Below, piece after piece: positions 16,067 to 24,332 of a stretch of DNA of 64,000 nt. The stretch lies in assembly GCF_036346855.1 (NCBI RefSeq), contig NZ_CP107843.1, forward strand, positions 1-64,000, given 5' to 3'. Each line of letters begins with the position of its first letter. Position 1 is the first letter of the stretch. The stretch is from Streptomyces europaeiscabiei. GTDB taxonomy: Bacteria > Actinomycetota > Actinomycetes > Streptomycetales > Streptomycetaceae. Both the position numbers and the translations under genes were made by a program. A model generated the notes under the pieces. It was not told the DNA's origin. It saw only the letters and a list, made by a program, of their open reading frames with translations, and searched no databases.

Positions 16067-16090
16067 GGGGCCAGCCCGAAGGCCAGCCCC
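16067..16090 (-). terminator. Hairpin terminator with CGAA loop
   Basis: GGGGC/GCCCC and GCC/GGC stems close a short loop; leftward the hairpin is followed by a pyrimidine run (CCCCTTCTTC). It lies about 20 bases after the stop of the gene at 16111 and just before operator site 1, so it separates two transcription units. Confidence 0.55.
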
Positions 16091-16110
16091 TCCACCCGCT
16101 GAAGTCCCGT

Positions 16111-16677
16111 CTACGCCACGGCCGAGACCTCCACCGGCCGCACCGGCGACGGCTCGACACCCGCCTCACCGCGCTCGCGTGCCTTCGATCGCTCCCACGA
16201 TCGCTTCACAGCGTCCACGTTCATCCCCAGCCGCTCAGCAATTACGTCGTACCCCATCCCCCGACGCCGGCCGACCTGGACCGCAAGGCGCCGCTCGTCC
16301 CGGCTCAGCCTCATCTCGCCGCGCTGGCCCGGGGCGAGTGCACGGTGCACCGCCACCACATCCATCCCACCCCGCACCCTCACCAGCCCCGGCGCGTGGT
16401 CCCGTACGGCCTTCTCCGACCTCGACGGCGCCGTCTGGAGCGGGGCCCCGTGCTCGTCGAAGTCCACCCACGCCAGCGCCTGGCGAATCGACCGGTCCGG
16501 ATCCACCAGTGCAGCCAGCACGACCGCCACAGCCTCCAGCTCGTGCCGAGACAGCCCCATCAGCCGGGTCCTGATGTCCTCCGCGGATCCCTCGTGGACG
16601 TCGACGGCCAGGCCGGCCGCCTCCGGCAACAAGGCCTCCACCATGTCGCCGCGCTGCTCCGCGCTCATCCCGCTCAT
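16111..16677 (-). CDS. HTH-containing protein, 188 aa
   Basis: The ATG overlaps the upstream WhiB gene's TGA and has GGAGGACG upstream. The C-terminal third is an HTH: LSRDERRLAVQVGRRRGMGY then DVIAERLGMNVDAVKRSWER, resembling sigma-70 region 4/LuxR-like helices and ending in a basic segment. The N-terminal half (about 20-70) includes LSRHELEAVAVVLAALVDPD, probably helical. Its coupling to a WhiB-like gene suggests joint action in transcription control. Confidence 0.72.
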   Translation of the reverse strand: MSGMSAEQRGDMVEALLPEAAGLAVDVHEGSAEDIRTRLMGLSRHELEAVAVVLAALVDPDRSIRQALAWVDFDEHGAPLQTAPSRSEKAVRDHAPGLVRVRGGMDVVAVHRALAPGQRGEMRLSRDERRLAVQVGRRRGMGYDVIAERLGMNVDAVKRSWERSKARERGEAGVEPSPVRPVEVSAVA

Positions 16678-17348
16678 GCCACGTCCTCCAGCGCCTTCGC
16701 GTCCTGTGCGGCGTCCTCGGCCTCCCAGGCGCGGGTGGCCTGCTGCAGCGCCGTCACCGACACCTGCAGATGGGCGGCGACGTCCCGGCTTCCTGCCCCG
16801 AGGGAACGGAGTTCCTCGACGACGGTCCGGGACTCGTCGCGTACCAGCTCCCAGAGCAGGCGGCGGTCGCCTCGCCCGCGGTGCGGCAGCACGCTGCCCT
16901 TGTCGCCCAGCCACCACACCGCGAGCCGCACCGTCACCGGCGCCGCGATCACGCTGTACCGCCTGCGCAGCTCGACGGCGACCTCCTCGGCCGTGAGATG
17001 CCCGCGGCGAAGCGGCCTCATCCTCGCCCTCCAAGCCAGCGACGCCAGTTCGCCGGCCTGCTCCCAGTTCGGGACGTTCCCCAGGAGCGCCTCACAGCGC
17101 AGGGCCCGCCGCTGAACTGCCGTCAGCCCGCCGGAGACACCCCACCGCATGTAGTAGGAGCCCTCCTCGTACTCCAGGATGTCGGTCAGGCAGGACGTAC
17201 GGGACGGGCAGCCCCGGCACAGGCCCTGCATGAGCCGCTGAGTCTTCTCCGAGTCGGCGAAGAACTCCTCCGAGTCCTTGCCCCGGCAGGCCGCAGCCTC
17301 GCTCCAGCTGCTAGCCGAGACGAGCGGACGGTCGACTGTGATGGTCAT
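16674..17348 (-). CDS. WhiB-like (Wbl) iron-sulfur regulator, 224 aa
   Basis: The ATG overlaps the upstream RusA stop. The Wbl signature is complete: AACRGKDSEEFF, then CRGCPSRTSC (C-x2-C-x5-C), then the WGVSGG turn at about 75-80. The four Cys bind a 4Fe-4S cluster. In Streptomyces and Mycobacterium, Wbl proteins bind the principal sigma factor and alter transcription, and phage copies can dominate host WhiB genes. The long C-terminus (about 100-224) carries extra helices (DVAAHLQVSVTALQQATRAW) like a second HTH. It probably redirects host transcription. Confidence 0.88.
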   Translation of the reverse strand: MTITVDRPLVSASSWSEAAACRGKDSEEFFADSEKTQRLMQGLCRGCPSRTSCLTDILEYEEGSYYMRWGVSGGLTAVQRRALRCEALLGNVPNWEQAGELASLAWRARMRPLRRGHLTAEEVAVELRRRYSVIAAPVTVRLAVWWLGDKGSVLPHRGRGDRRLLWELVRDESRTVVEELRSLGAGSRDVAAHLQVSVTALQQATRAWEAEDAAQDAKALEDVA

Positions 17349-17890
17349 GAAGCTGCTCCAGTGAGGATGTAGAGACGGATGGTCGCGCCGGGCTCGTCCA
17401 GGGCCTCGGGGTCCTCCCCCGGGTAGACCTTCCGGATCGTCAGCTCGGTGATCTGCGAGTCGTCCTTGATGACCCCGGACTCCGACAGCGAGTCCAGGCA
17501 GGCGCGGGCGTGGTGATCGATGTCCGTGCTCGAACGGGTGATCGGCCAGGTCCGACGCCGCTTCGGCGCGGTCTTCGGCTTCGGCACCGTGACCGCGATG
17601 ACCGCCCGGGTGGGCACGTCCGCATACAGGCCGTGCTTCTGCTTCACCACCTGGCAGATGGCACAGGTCCCGTCCCAGTCGGCGAACCCATGCGCCCCCG
17701 TGGCCTCGCGGGCGGCCGTGATGATGTCCTTCCGCCACGGCTTGAGGACCTTCGCGTTGCTGTGCACGGCGGGCCGGCCCTTCCCCATGAAGGACACGCG
17801 GCCCTGCCCGGCCGGAACGCCGTACACGGTGATGTCGGCGACCTGCTGCCAGGTGATGCCCGGGATCTGATCGGACTCGGTCATGGTCAC
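17345..17890 (-). CDS. RusA-like Holliday junction resolvase
   Basis: The product has 181 residues from GTG with AGGAG 10 bases upstream. The fold and catalytic region of RusA are visible: ITVYGVPAGQGRVSFMGKGR at the N-terminus, KPWRKDIITAARE, and the acidic core DIDHHARACLDSLSESGVIK followed by DDSQI. RusA-family dimers cut four-way junctions using Asp residues in this region. In lambdoid and actinophage genomes rusA-like genes lie in recombination/replication operons and resolve branched DNA before packaging. A CAICQ pair adds a possible zinc site. It overlaps the WhiB gene. Confidence 0.83.
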   Translation of the reverse strand: MTMTESDQIPGITWQQVADITVYGVPAGQGRVSFMGKGRPAVHSNAKVLKPWRKDIITAAREATGAHGFADWDGTCAICQVVKQKHGLYADVPTRAVIAVTVPKPKTAPKRRRTWPITRSSTDIDHHARACLDSLSESGVIKDDSQITELTIRKVYPGEDPEALDEPGATIRLYILTGAAS

Positions 17891-17907
17891 GGTGTGGGAT
17901 CTCCTGG

Positions 17908-18402
17908 TCAGGCGACGCTGGTCTGGGAACGGAACTGGGTAGCCTCGGCGCGCAGGCGTCGGCACTCGGTGAGGCGCATGTCGAGCGTGTTGCGGTAGTG
18001 CTCGGCGCGGGTCCGCCACTCACAGGCCTGAGGGTTCTCGACGAGCTGGCGGGAGACCTTGGCGTGCAGGCTCTTGAGCGCCCAGCGCCAGCGCGTGAGG
18101 TTGTCGGGATGCCGGAGCGCGAGCCGGTCGGCGACGCTGGCGGTGTTCTTCGCGTCGGAGTCGACCAGCCTCATGAAGGCGCCACTGACGAGGGCGCGGA
18201 TCCGGGCGACGTTCCCCGGGTCCGGAGGCTCGTACGCGGGAAGGTCCTGGTCCGTGCTCCGGCTCAGGTGCCACTTCCCGCATATGCACTCGTAGGGGAA
18301 CAGTGCGGTGCCGTACCGGATGCCGTCCTCGGTGCGCGCGAACTCGGCATCCGGGTGGGTGTCGTACACCCGCTTCCACGGCGTGTGGCAGGGCCTCGCC
18401 AT
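17908..18402 (-). CDS. Hypothetical protein, 164 aa
   Basis: The ATG overlaps the upstream TGA (TGATG). The N-terminus MARPCHTPWKRVYDTHPDAE and YECICGKWHLSR contain a CxC-type pair, matching a frequent actinophage hypothetical. The C-terminal 70 residues are a long basic helix (LTRWRWALKSLHAKVSRQLV, LTECRRLRAEATQFR) with coiled-coil tendency. The function is unknown. Confidence 0.65.
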   Translation of the reverse strand: MARPCHTPWKRVYDTHPDAEFARTEDGIRYGTALFPYECICGKWHLSRSTDQDLPAYEPPDPGNVARIRALVSGAFMRLVDSDAKNTASVADRLALRHPDNLTRWRWALKSLHAKVSRQLVENPQACEWRTRAEHYRNTLDMRLTECRRLRAEATQFRSQTSVA

Positions 18403-19421
18403 CACGAACCCACCGCAGGGAACGCATCGTGGGTGCGGCCGTCCAGCTCCCGGCCGGCGGCCTTCTTCCCGACACGCTGGACAGTGGCCCAACCCTCAAG
18501 GTGGTCGTTCACGCCCCACGCGCCGTGTCCCTGGGTGCGTCCGTCAGCCGGGTGGACGTACAGGACCCGCTTCTCGTCCCAGACGTCCACGGAGGCGCGG
18601 GCGGCCACGTCGATCCGCCCTCGGTCGGCCCACTCGCCGTTCTGCTTGTGGAAGTAGGCGATGCCGTAGTCCTGGCACTGGTCGCGCAGGGAGCGGAACC
18701 AGTCGGGGTGGGCGGGACGGGCCTTGCGGCCGGACTCTCCGCCAGTGATCAGCCAGTTGGGGGCGATCAGGTCGGGGCATCCGCCGGTGCAGAATCCGCC
18801 CGCGAAGTCGTGGACGGGGCAGTGGGTGTGTCCGCGGTGCAGCTTGACAGGGCCGAGGAGAGGTTCGCAGGACAGGAAGCGGACGGCTGCCGGGGTCTGC
18901 ATGAGCGGCCGGATGCGGATGTCGGCCCACTGCTGGTTCTCCACGCTGACGCCCAACCACAGGTTCGGCAGCGGCCACACCCACTGGTCGGAGGGCAAGC
19001 CCTTGCCGAGCGCGCGGCGGCGGACGCTGTCGACGAAACCGGTGTCGGTCAGCAGGCTCCGCATGCGGGCGTGCCGCTTCGTCAGGAGCTGAAAGGTATG
19101 CCGGCGGGCGGCGGCCATCACGCCGAAGATGTCCGCGATCCACTCCTGGGAGATGTCCGCGTGGAAGAGATCGCTCATGGAGTTCACAAAGACGCGGGTG
19201 GGCTTCCGCCAGGACAGCGGGTCGTTGACCTTGTTCGCGCGGACCTGGACGTCGAAACCGTGCGGGAACGCAGCGTGCCCCCGAAACCGCTCGGCGATCG
19301 TCTCGGCATAGCAGTTGTCGCACCCCGCGCTGATCTTGGAACACCCCGTTGCCGGATTCCAGGTACGTCCGGGGGTGCCGTCGTCGTTGCGGGTCCACTC
19401 GATGGTCGTCGTCTCAGCCAT
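18402..19421 (-). CDS. DUF5131 family protein (phage Gp37/Gp68-like)
   Basis: The product has 339 residues from an ATG with AGGGAGAAG upstream. The N-terminus shows the family's defining block: TWNPATGCSKISAGCDNCYA, with three closely spaced Cys that suggest an iron-sulfur or radical-SAM-like site. The conserved downstream motifs FVNSMSDLFHADI, FQLLTKRHARM and LWLGVSVENQ are present, as is a later Cys group (HCPVHDFAGGFCTGGC). The C-terminus has the GGESG and FHKQNGEW blocks. Such proteins are common in phages. Enzymatic activity on nucleic acid or nucleotides is suspected but unproven. Confidence 0.85.
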   Translation of the reverse strand: MAETTTIEWTRNDDGTPGRTWNPATGCSKISAGCDNCYAETIAERFRGHAAFPHGFDVQVRANKVNDPLSWRKPTRVFVNSMSDLFHADISQEWIADIFGVMAAARRHTFQLLTKRHARMRSLLTDTGFVDSVRRRALGKGLPSDQWVWPLPNLWLGVSVENQQWADIRIRPLMQTPAAVRFLSCEPLLGPVKLHRGHTHCPVHDFAGGFCTGGCPDLIAPNWLITGGESGRKARPAHPDWFRSLRDQCQDYGIAYFHKQNGEWADRGRIDVAARASVDVWDEKRVLYVHPADGRTQGHGAWGVNDHLEGWATVQRVGKKAAGRELDGRTHDAFPAVGS

Positions 19422-19818
19422 GGCGCTTCTCCCTGTCCTTCTGCATGGCAAGCACGTCGGTCACGGTGTGGCCGTTTACGGTGACCAGCGGAGCCTGCTC
19501 CTTCGCGAGGCGGAGCGCGGTGTCGAGGTCGAAGCGGTGCGCGTCGAGCCAGGCCTCGCCCCGGTCGTACTCCTTGACTCCGTGGTCCCAGGTGCCGTCG
19601 GCCCCGAGGCACATGTCGCCACCGCGGATGACGGCGTACCGGCCCGAGCCCCGGTACTGCACCCGGGTGCTGAAGATGAACGAATCGACGCAGTCCTCCG
19701 GGACACAGCTCACGGAGTACTCGGTGGCCAGCACGGTGGCCTCCGGAACGGTGAGGGCTTCCTTCGCCGCCCGTTCGGTGACGGCGCGGTACCAGTCGGG
19801 GATGGTGTTGTCGCTCAC
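19414..19818 (-). CDS. Hypothetical protein, 134 aa
   Basis: The GTG start overlaps the upstream stop and has GAAGGAGC about 12 bases away. The N-terminal half is helical (DWYRAVTERAAKEALTVPEA); the middle has CVPEDCVDSFIFSTRVQYRG and an acidic GGDMCLGADGTWD segment. The C-terminus is helical. No family is recognised. It overlaps the DUF5131 gene by 8 bases. Confidence 0.6.
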   Translation of the reverse strand: MSDNTIPDWYRAVTERAAKEALTVPEATVLATEYSVSCVPEDCVDSFIFSTRVQYRGSGRYAVIRGGDMCLGADGTWDHGVKEYDRGEAWLDAHRFDLDTALRLAKEQAPLVTVNGHTVTDVLAMQKDREKRHG

Positions 19819-20339
19819 GGCTGGGGGTGCTCCTTCGGGCGGTCGGCGACGGGGCGCCGGGTGAGGGCGTCGGCGCGGGCGTGGAGGGCCACGACGGGCG
19901 CCTGGGTGGGGTCGGCGTCGGCGAGGGCGGCTTTCACCGCGGTGACGCCGAGGGCGATCGCCCGCTGGGTCTTCGGGTCGTGCCGGGTGCAGTCGGTGGC
20001 CTGGTCGCTGAACTCGGTGAGGGCGAGCGGGCCTTCGATGCGGGCGTGGTGCCAGCGGGCGTGGCTGCACAGCTGGTGGGCGGTGAGCTTCTGCGGGTTG
20101 GGGTGGTAGACGAGGCGGGTGCCGGTGTCCAGGAGTGCGGTGGCGTGTCCGGTACTCATCCCAGTCCACACGTCGATCAGGGCGGGGACGGCGAGGGTTC
20201 CGGCGTACAGCGCGGCGGAGGCGGCGTGCGCGTGGAGGTCGAAGTACTCCGGGATGTCGCGCAGGTCGATGACCGTGGGCTTCTTGAGGCTGACTCCGTG
20301 GCGCGCGTGCTCGGTGGGGCGTTCGGTGGTGGTGTTCAC
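19815..20339 (-). CDS. Hypothetical protein, 174 aa
   Basis: The GTG start has GACGGAGC upstream. It contains VIDLRDIPEYFDLHAHAASA, then TGMSTGHATALLDTGTRLVY and a His-rich helix (LCSHARWHHARIEG). The C-terminal half is helical, ending in a Pro-rich tail. No known motif is present. The His clusters may bind metal. It is co-transcribed with its neighbours. Confidence 0.58.
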   Translation of the reverse strand: MNTTTERPTEHARHGVSLKKPTVIDLRDIPEYFDLHAHAASAALYAGTLAVPALIDVWTGMSTGHATALLDTGTRLVYHPNPQKLTAHQLCSHARWHHARIEGPLALTEFSDQATDCTRHDPKTQRAIALGVTAVKAALADADPTQAPVVALHARADALTRRPVADRPKEHPQP

Positions 20340-20398
20340 GACGGTGCTCCGTCCTGCGGGTGAGATGCCGGTTCGGGGTGGTGCTCCAGTGCGTGTGG

Positions 20399-20941
20399 TC
20401 AGGCGGTGATCTGCTGGGCCCGGTCGATGAGGCGGAGCGCGGTCTCCTCGGTGACGCAGAGGGCAAGCGCGATGTCCGGCACGGTCCGGCCCTTGCGGGC
20501 GAGTTGCAGGGCCTCGCGGGCGTGGGCGTCGACGCGGTCCTCGGCACGGACGTACGACTGGCCTGTGCGCAGGGCCTGCCCGGCGGTGCGGCGGGCGTGC
20601 CGCTCGAGGTGCTGGTCGTAGGCGTCGGTGCAGCGTTGGCAGCGGCATCCGTGCGTGGGTACGCCGGCGGCGGTTCCGTGCCAGGTCTCCCGGCCGGTGT
20701 AGAGGGCGCGGCCTTCCTGGGCGTCGGGCATCCAGCCCGGGGCGAGTTCCACGACGACGCGCGTCGTGGAGGTCTCGGTGACCTTGTCCGGGCAGGGGCT
20801 GGGGCAGCGGGCGCACAGGGCGGCGGCCTGGACGCGTGCGGTCTGCTGCTCTTTCTGCGGCACGTCGTCGAACAGAGCGTCATACACCGACGCGTTGCCG
20901 ACGCACGGCAGGGGGCGCTGGAGCAGCGTTCCGGTGCTCAC
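20399..20941 (-). CDS. Divergent WhiB-like/HTH protein, 180 aa
   Basis: The GTG overlaps the upstream TGA. The N-terminal region is Wbl-like: PCVG near residue 13, then ALCARCPSPCPDK (C-x2-C-x3-C), a shorter last spacing than the usual C-x5-C. A second Cys group CRCQRC lies near 100-105. The C-terminus is an HTH (LQLARKGRTVPDIALALCVT, EETALRLIDRA). The altered spacing could mean a different cluster or zinc. It is probably a transcription regulator working alongside the canonical Wbl proteins. Confidence 0.62.
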   Translation of the reverse strand: MSTGTLLQRPLPCVGNASVYDALFDDVPQKEQQTARVQAAALCARCPSPCPDKVTETSTTRVVVELAPGWMPDAQEGRALYTGRETWHGTAAGVPTHGCRCQRCTDAYDQHLERHARRTAGQALRTGQSYVRAEDRVDAHAREALQLARKGRTVPDIALALCVTEETALRLIDRAQQITA

Positions 20942-21189
20942 CGGTGGCCTGCCTGGTGCTTGCGTCCGCTGTCCGTCTCCAGCTCGAGCTGGACCGCCTT
21001 GACGTAGGCGGAGTAGCCCTGGGAGTAGGCCAGGTTCGGGTGGAAGTCGGCGATGTATCCGGCGCGGATGTCGAGCTCTTCGAACGTGAGGGTGGCGTGG
21101 TCGTCGTAGGCGTCGGCGCGGCCGGCGCTCCGGTCGAGGTCGTCGGCGGACAGGCCGCCGGTGGAGGGGGCGATGGTCTGGATGGTCAT
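20938..21189 (-). CDS. Small hypothetical protein, 83 aa
   Basis: The ATG start has GGAGC upstream. It is acidic and helical (LTFEELDIRAGYIADFHPNL) with a short basic tail (SGRKHQAGHR). No family is recognised. It is coupled to the divergent Wbl gene by a GTGA overlap. Confidence 0.58.
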   Translation of the reverse strand: MTIQTIAPSTGGLSADDLDRSAGRADAYDDHATLTFEELDIRAGYIADFHPNLAYSQGYSAYVKAVQLELETDSGRKHQAGHR

Positions 21190-21208
21190 GACGATGCTCC
21201 AGGGGGTG

Positions 21209-21517
21209 TCAGGCGACGGCGTCGGCGAGGTCGGCGTCGAGCTGGTCGGTGTCGAGCGCGAGGGCGTGGACGCGGACGGAGGCGCCGTCGGTCCGGCTGG
21301 TGCGGGTGTCGAGGGTCCACAGCACGACGCCGGGCCCGGCGGGCTGGCGGGTGATGCGTCCGCCGAGGGCGAGGTACCAGGCCGTCAGCTCGGGGAGGCC
21401 GGTGGTGAAGACGTGGGCGGCGCCGTCGTGGTCGGAGATGCGGCCGTGCGGGAGTCCGTTGTAGTCGGCGGTGACTTCGGCTTTGACGGCGGCGTCGAGG
21501 CGGCGGATGGCGTGCAT
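21209..21517 (-). CDS. Hypothetical protein, 102 aa
   Basis: The ATG start has AAGGGGAG upstream. The region GAAHVFTTGLPELTAWYLAL and GGRITRQPAGPGVVLWTLDT suggests a small alpha/beta fold; the end is acidic (DTDQLDADLADAVA). No motif or family is recognised. It lies 19 bases upstream of the next gene of the same operon. Confidence 0.58.
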   Translation of the reverse strand: MHAIRRLDAAVKAEVTADYNGLPHGRISDHDGAAHVFTTGLPELTAWYLALGGRITRQPAGPGVVLWTLDTRTSRTDGASVRVHALALDTDQLDADLADAVA

Positions 21518-21610
21518 GGCGGGCTCCCCTTGGCGGGTGCGGTGGTGGAGTCCGGCCCGGCCTCAGGAGGCGGGGGCTCGACCGTGGCCGGGCCGGAGAC
21601 TGAGGGTGGT

Positions 21611-21949
21611 TCAGGCGCTTTCGCGGTGGGCGTCGGCGCAGTCGGGGCACTGGACGCGGCCGAGGTTGTAGCCGCCGCTCTCCTCGATGACGTGGGCGTC
21701 GGCGTGGGTGGGGTCGAAGATGACGCCGCAGTAGCAGGAGCAGCCGCACCGGCGGATCTCTCCGCTCGCGGGGAGGGTGATTCCGGCGATGAGGGCGGCG
21801 ATGCGCATGAGGGCCCGGTAGGTGGTGTTGTCCCCGGCGACGTCGGCCTCGTCCATGACCTCGTCGAACTTGTCCTGCTGGAGGTGGGTGAGGCGGCTGT
21901 AGTCGGCGGTGGGGGCCTTCTGGGTGCGGGCAGCGGTCATCACGGCCAT
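21611..21949 (-). CDS. Cys-rich hypothetical protein, first gene behind operator site 2
   Basis: The product has 112 residues from an ATG with AGGAG 8 bases upstream. The N-terminal 60 residues are helical (LQQDKFDEVMDEADVAGDNT). The second half has CGCSCYCG and a C-terminal CPDC, six cysteines in total, giving a probable treble-clef or zinc-ribbon fold. It is the first gene downstream of the palindrome at 22033-22049 and so probably heads the operon running left to about 17000. Confidence 0.65.
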   Translation of the reverse strand: MAVMTAARTQKAPTADYSRLTHLQQDKFDEVMDEADVAGDNTTYRALMRIAALIAGITLPASGEIRRCGCSCYCGVIFDPTHADAHVIEESGGYNLGRVQCPDCADAHRESA

Positions 21950-22011
21950 GGGTGGGCTCCTGAACTGGGGTACTCCGTCAGGCCGTTGAAGTGGGGCCTG
22001 TCGTTGTCGGC

Positions 22012-22049
22012 ATGACCACAGTAACCCATACTCCATTGCGTCGCAATGG
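22012..22049 (-). promoter_or_regulatory. Operator/promoter site 2: CCATTGCG-T-CGCAATGG palindrome
   Basis: The 8-bp arms CCATTGCG (22033-22040) and CGCAATGG (22042-22049) are separated by one base. Read leftward, AGTATGGGTTACTGTGG follows, matching the flank of sites 1 and 3. It lies about 85 bases ahead of the gene at 21611-21949 and directly after a terminator, so it is well placed to start that operon. Confidence 0.7.
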
Positions 22050-22067
22050 TTCTGTCTGGTTCTTGGG

Positions 22068-22109
22068 CATGAAAGAAGCCCCGCCCCAGGAACTCCGGGT
22101 CAGGGCTTC
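22068..22109 (-). terminator. Intrinsic terminator, leftward
   Basis: GAAGCCC (22075-22081) pairs with GGGCTTC (22103-22109). Read leftward the stem ends in TTCTTTC, a partial U-tract. It is 33 bases after the stop of the excisionase-like gene. Confidence 0.68.
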
Positions 22110-22141
22110 AACAGAAGGGTGCGGCAGGGGCCGCCGGCGGG

Positions 22142-22390
22142 TCAGGATCTGCCTCGCTCGCGGGCCTCGACCTCCCGCGCGTGAATGACGAGCAGGTCGC
22201 TCCAGGAGGCACAGTCGGCGCGCTGGACCCGGTCCACCGGGATGCCGTGCTTCGTGCACCACCGCTTCAGGGTGCGGACGGAGGCCTCGTGCCCGGTCTC
22301 ACTGAACAGTTCGGAGGCTTCGGTGAGGGTGACCAGGTCGGCGGCGGGCAGGTGCGGGCTGAGCGAGGTGACGGCCACAGGGCCTCCCAT
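22142..22390 (-). CDS. Excisionase/MerR-like HTH protein
   Basis: There are two possible starts: ATG at 22390 (82 aa) or GTG at 22378, which has GGGAGG 4 bases upstream. The core LVTLTEASELFSETGHEASV, then RTLKRWCTKHGIPVDRVQRA matches small winged-helix proteins of the excisionase/MerR type, where the residues after the second helix read position and DNA minor groove. The C-terminus is charged helix (LVIHAREVEARERGRS). It could assist the integrase in excision or act as a repressor. It lies far (about 18 kb) from the integrase, which weakens the excisionase reading. Confidence 0.65.
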   Translation of the reverse strand: MGGPVAVTSLSPHLPAADLVTLTEASELFSETGHEASVRTLKRWCTKHGIPVDRVQRADCASWSDLLVIHAREVEARERGRS

Positions 22391-22503
22391 GATCGACGGC
22401 CATCGTTCGCAGCTCCGGCGGCCGATACGGGTGGGCCCTCGGGGGGCCCGGGTGGTGATGTTGTCGTGAACGGTGGTGCAGGGTAGGACCCGCTTACCCC
22501 GGT

Positions 22504-23070
22504 TCAGGTTGCATGAACTCGCAAAGAATTCCGGGCGGCCACGTGTTCGTAGGCGAGGCGCGCCAGGGTCCAGGAGCTGGACAGGCCCCCGCGGGTGGTG
22601 CAGCGGCTGTTGGTGCACACCGCTCGCTGGGCGTCCTCCACCCACATCAGGCCGAACGTGCGGCAGCCGGGGCACCTGTGAGGGCGGATCACCTTGGTGT
22701 CACCCATGGCGATCGCGTGCTCGAGGCGCTGGCGGTAGACGATCGTGTCGCGGCGCTGCTGCTGCGCTGCGGGGGCGTTCTCGGTGTGCTCCCGGTACCA
22801 GTCGTAGACGGCTTCCACGCGGTCCGGGAGCGGGCCGGCGTCCGGGTTCACGGAGCGGGCGTGCTGGACGATCTCGGCGACACTGCGGTCGATGTGCTCG
22901 TCAACGTCCGCCCGGTACGGCAGAGCGGGGGACACGGCGGTGGCGCGGGGCTCGGAGCTGATGTACGAGTGCCCGGCGGGCCCGGTGACGGGATACTCGC
23001 GAAAGTCTTCGGAGAGGAGGCGCAGGCGGCTTGAGGCTGTGTCGTTGGTGTCGTCGCCTGTGGTGCTCAT
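22504..23070 (-). CDS. Zinc-ribbon hypothetical protein, 188 aa
   Basis: The ATG start has GGGGGACG upstream. The N-terminal half is polar (SSRLRLLSEDFREYPVTGPA). The middle helix is YDWYREHTENAPAAQQQRRD. The C-terminal quarter carries a four-Cys ribbon: HRCPGCRTFGLMWVEDAQRA then CTNSRC. It resembles phage proteins of unknown function with a DNA-binding ribbon. It is isolated by gaps on both sides. Confidence 0.65.
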   Translation of the reverse strand: MSTTGDDTNDTASSRLRLLSEDFREYPVTGPAGHSYISSEPRATAVSPALPYRADVDEHIDRSVAEIVQHARSVNPDAGPLPDRVEAVYDWYREHTENAPAAQQQRRDTIVYRQRLEHAIAMGDTKVIRPHRCPGCRTFGLMWVEDAQRAVCTNSRCTTRGGLSSSWTLARLAYEHVAARNSLRVHAT

Positions 23071-23301
23071 GGGCGTCCCCCGTCCCCTTGGCAGCGGCCT
23101 CGGGGGCGCGGGGAGCCGGTGCGACATGGGGGTAGCAGGGGCGCGCGCCGGAGGCCGGAGGTGTTTACTCCGGGTGTTCCGGACGCCCCATGGTGGCACG
23201 GAAGTGGCCGGAGTTGAACAGATCGTGGTTGATGATCAGCGCAATGTGACTTGTCTGAAGATTCAACAACGGACGTTACTTCGGGTAAGAGTTTGGCCTG
23301 T

Positions 23302-23559
23302 TCACCACACCAGGCGTGGCAGCCCGAGCAGCCCCCGGAGCATCGCGTCCAACTCCGCCCGCTGCCCCTCGTCCACGATCCCCTTCACCTGGGCACCCTC
23401 GAACATCCCCCGGACGATCGTCAGCGTCAGCGTGAACACCGCAGCCGTGTCCTCATCGGTCAGCGAGTGCCCCGCCTCGTTGAACATGGTCTCGACATGC
23501 TCGGCAAGCCGCTCGGACGAACTCTTGCCCCCTGCTCCTGCGTCAGGGCCTTCGGTCAT
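23302..23559 (-). CDS. Small hypothetical protein, 85 aa
   Basis: The ATG at 23559 has GGGGACC upstream; an alternative ATG at 23673 behind GGAG would add 38 low-complexity residues. The protein is helical and acidic (RLAEHVETMFNEAGHSLTDE, VFTLTLTIVRGMFEG), ending in LRGLLGLPRLVW. It is similar in layout to the two small paralogs at 42505-43091. The function is unknown. Confidence 0.58.
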   Translation of the reverse strand: MTEGPDAGAGGKSSSERLAEHVETMFNEAGHSLTDEDTAAVFTLTLTIVRGMFEGAQVKGIVDEGQRAELDAMLRGLLGLPRLVW

Positions 23560-23833
23560 GTGCGGTCCCCGTCCTGCCTGCCTGCGGGCGTGACTATGGA
23601 GGGGGATTACGGCCGCACCGCCCGCCGTGTTCATCACGACGGCCGGGATGGGGGCCGGCTCTGCTGCGGACATCGGGGCGTCTCCGCTCCTCCGGCAGAT
23701 CGGAAAGGTCATACGTACGCCCAGGGGGGATTCCGCTCCTAGGCCAAGGGTCTACACCAACGGCTGCCAGTCCGTGAGCGCAGACCGCCACTGTGACACC
23801 CTCAGCGGCGTGTCGGTAAGGGCAGGGCAAGTT

Positions 23834-23864
23834 TTGACAGGACTTATAACCACCGTGGTGTACA
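23834..23864 (+). promoter_or_regulatory. Promoter-like element with ACCACCGTGGT operator
   Basis: A perfect TTGACA lies at 23834-23839. TGTACA follows 19 bases later, and the dyad ACCACCGTGGT (23849-23859) fills the spacer, as in repressor-controlled promoters. An overlapping TTATAAC at 23844-23850 could serve either strand. No (+) gene follows, only hairpins about 400 bases on. Confidence 0.42.
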
Positions 23865-24262
23865 GATCCGGCCGACCTCGTCACTCGAGGCAACCACACG
23901 CGCTTTCCTGCCCTCAACGAGGCAGCCCCCGGCAAGGAGATGCACGGGGGACGGAGTTTTGCCGACAACGCACCCGGTGCCCTTGCAGGGGGCTGTGAGA
24001 CCTCACGAGCGCATGCCCGTCAGATGACGGCAGTCTAGCCAGACAACTCGTCACGCGGGCAGATCCGGGGAAACCTCCCGGTCGCACCGTCCGGTCGGTC
24101 CGGAGCAGGGCGGGGGCCGCGCGTGGCCGGAGGGTGGGCACGGGAGGGCTGCGAACCACCAAGGCCCGGTCCTCCGGCACGGCGGCCTCCCGCCCACGTG
24201 GGGGGTGGCATTGCCCACCCAACCCCGCATAAATGCGCGAACGGAACCCGTGTGCACTGCAA

Positions 24263-24301
24263 TCACCCGGTTGGGTGACGCGAAAACCCCGGCAACCGGG
24301 G
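24263..24301. terminator. Two tandem hairpins
   Basis: TCACCC-GGTT-GGGTGA (24263-24278) is followed by CCCCGG-CAA-CCGGGG (24287-24301, 24301 included). Each is a perfect short stem. They lie between the end of the partition operon and the gap, and may terminate a (+) transcript from 23834. Confidence 0.5.
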
Positions 24302-24332
24302 CGAACTCGACTTGAATCGATCGGGTACGACA

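Noticed and set aside
22142..22390. Firm assignment as the excisionase of the integrase
   Set aside because: The fold fits, but the gene is about 18 kb away in a different operon, so only an excisionase/MerR-like label is supported.
23627..23998. 123-residue (+) frame in the 834-bp gap
   Set aside because: No ribosome site and no coding character (uneven GC3, Arg/Pro/Cys-rich end).
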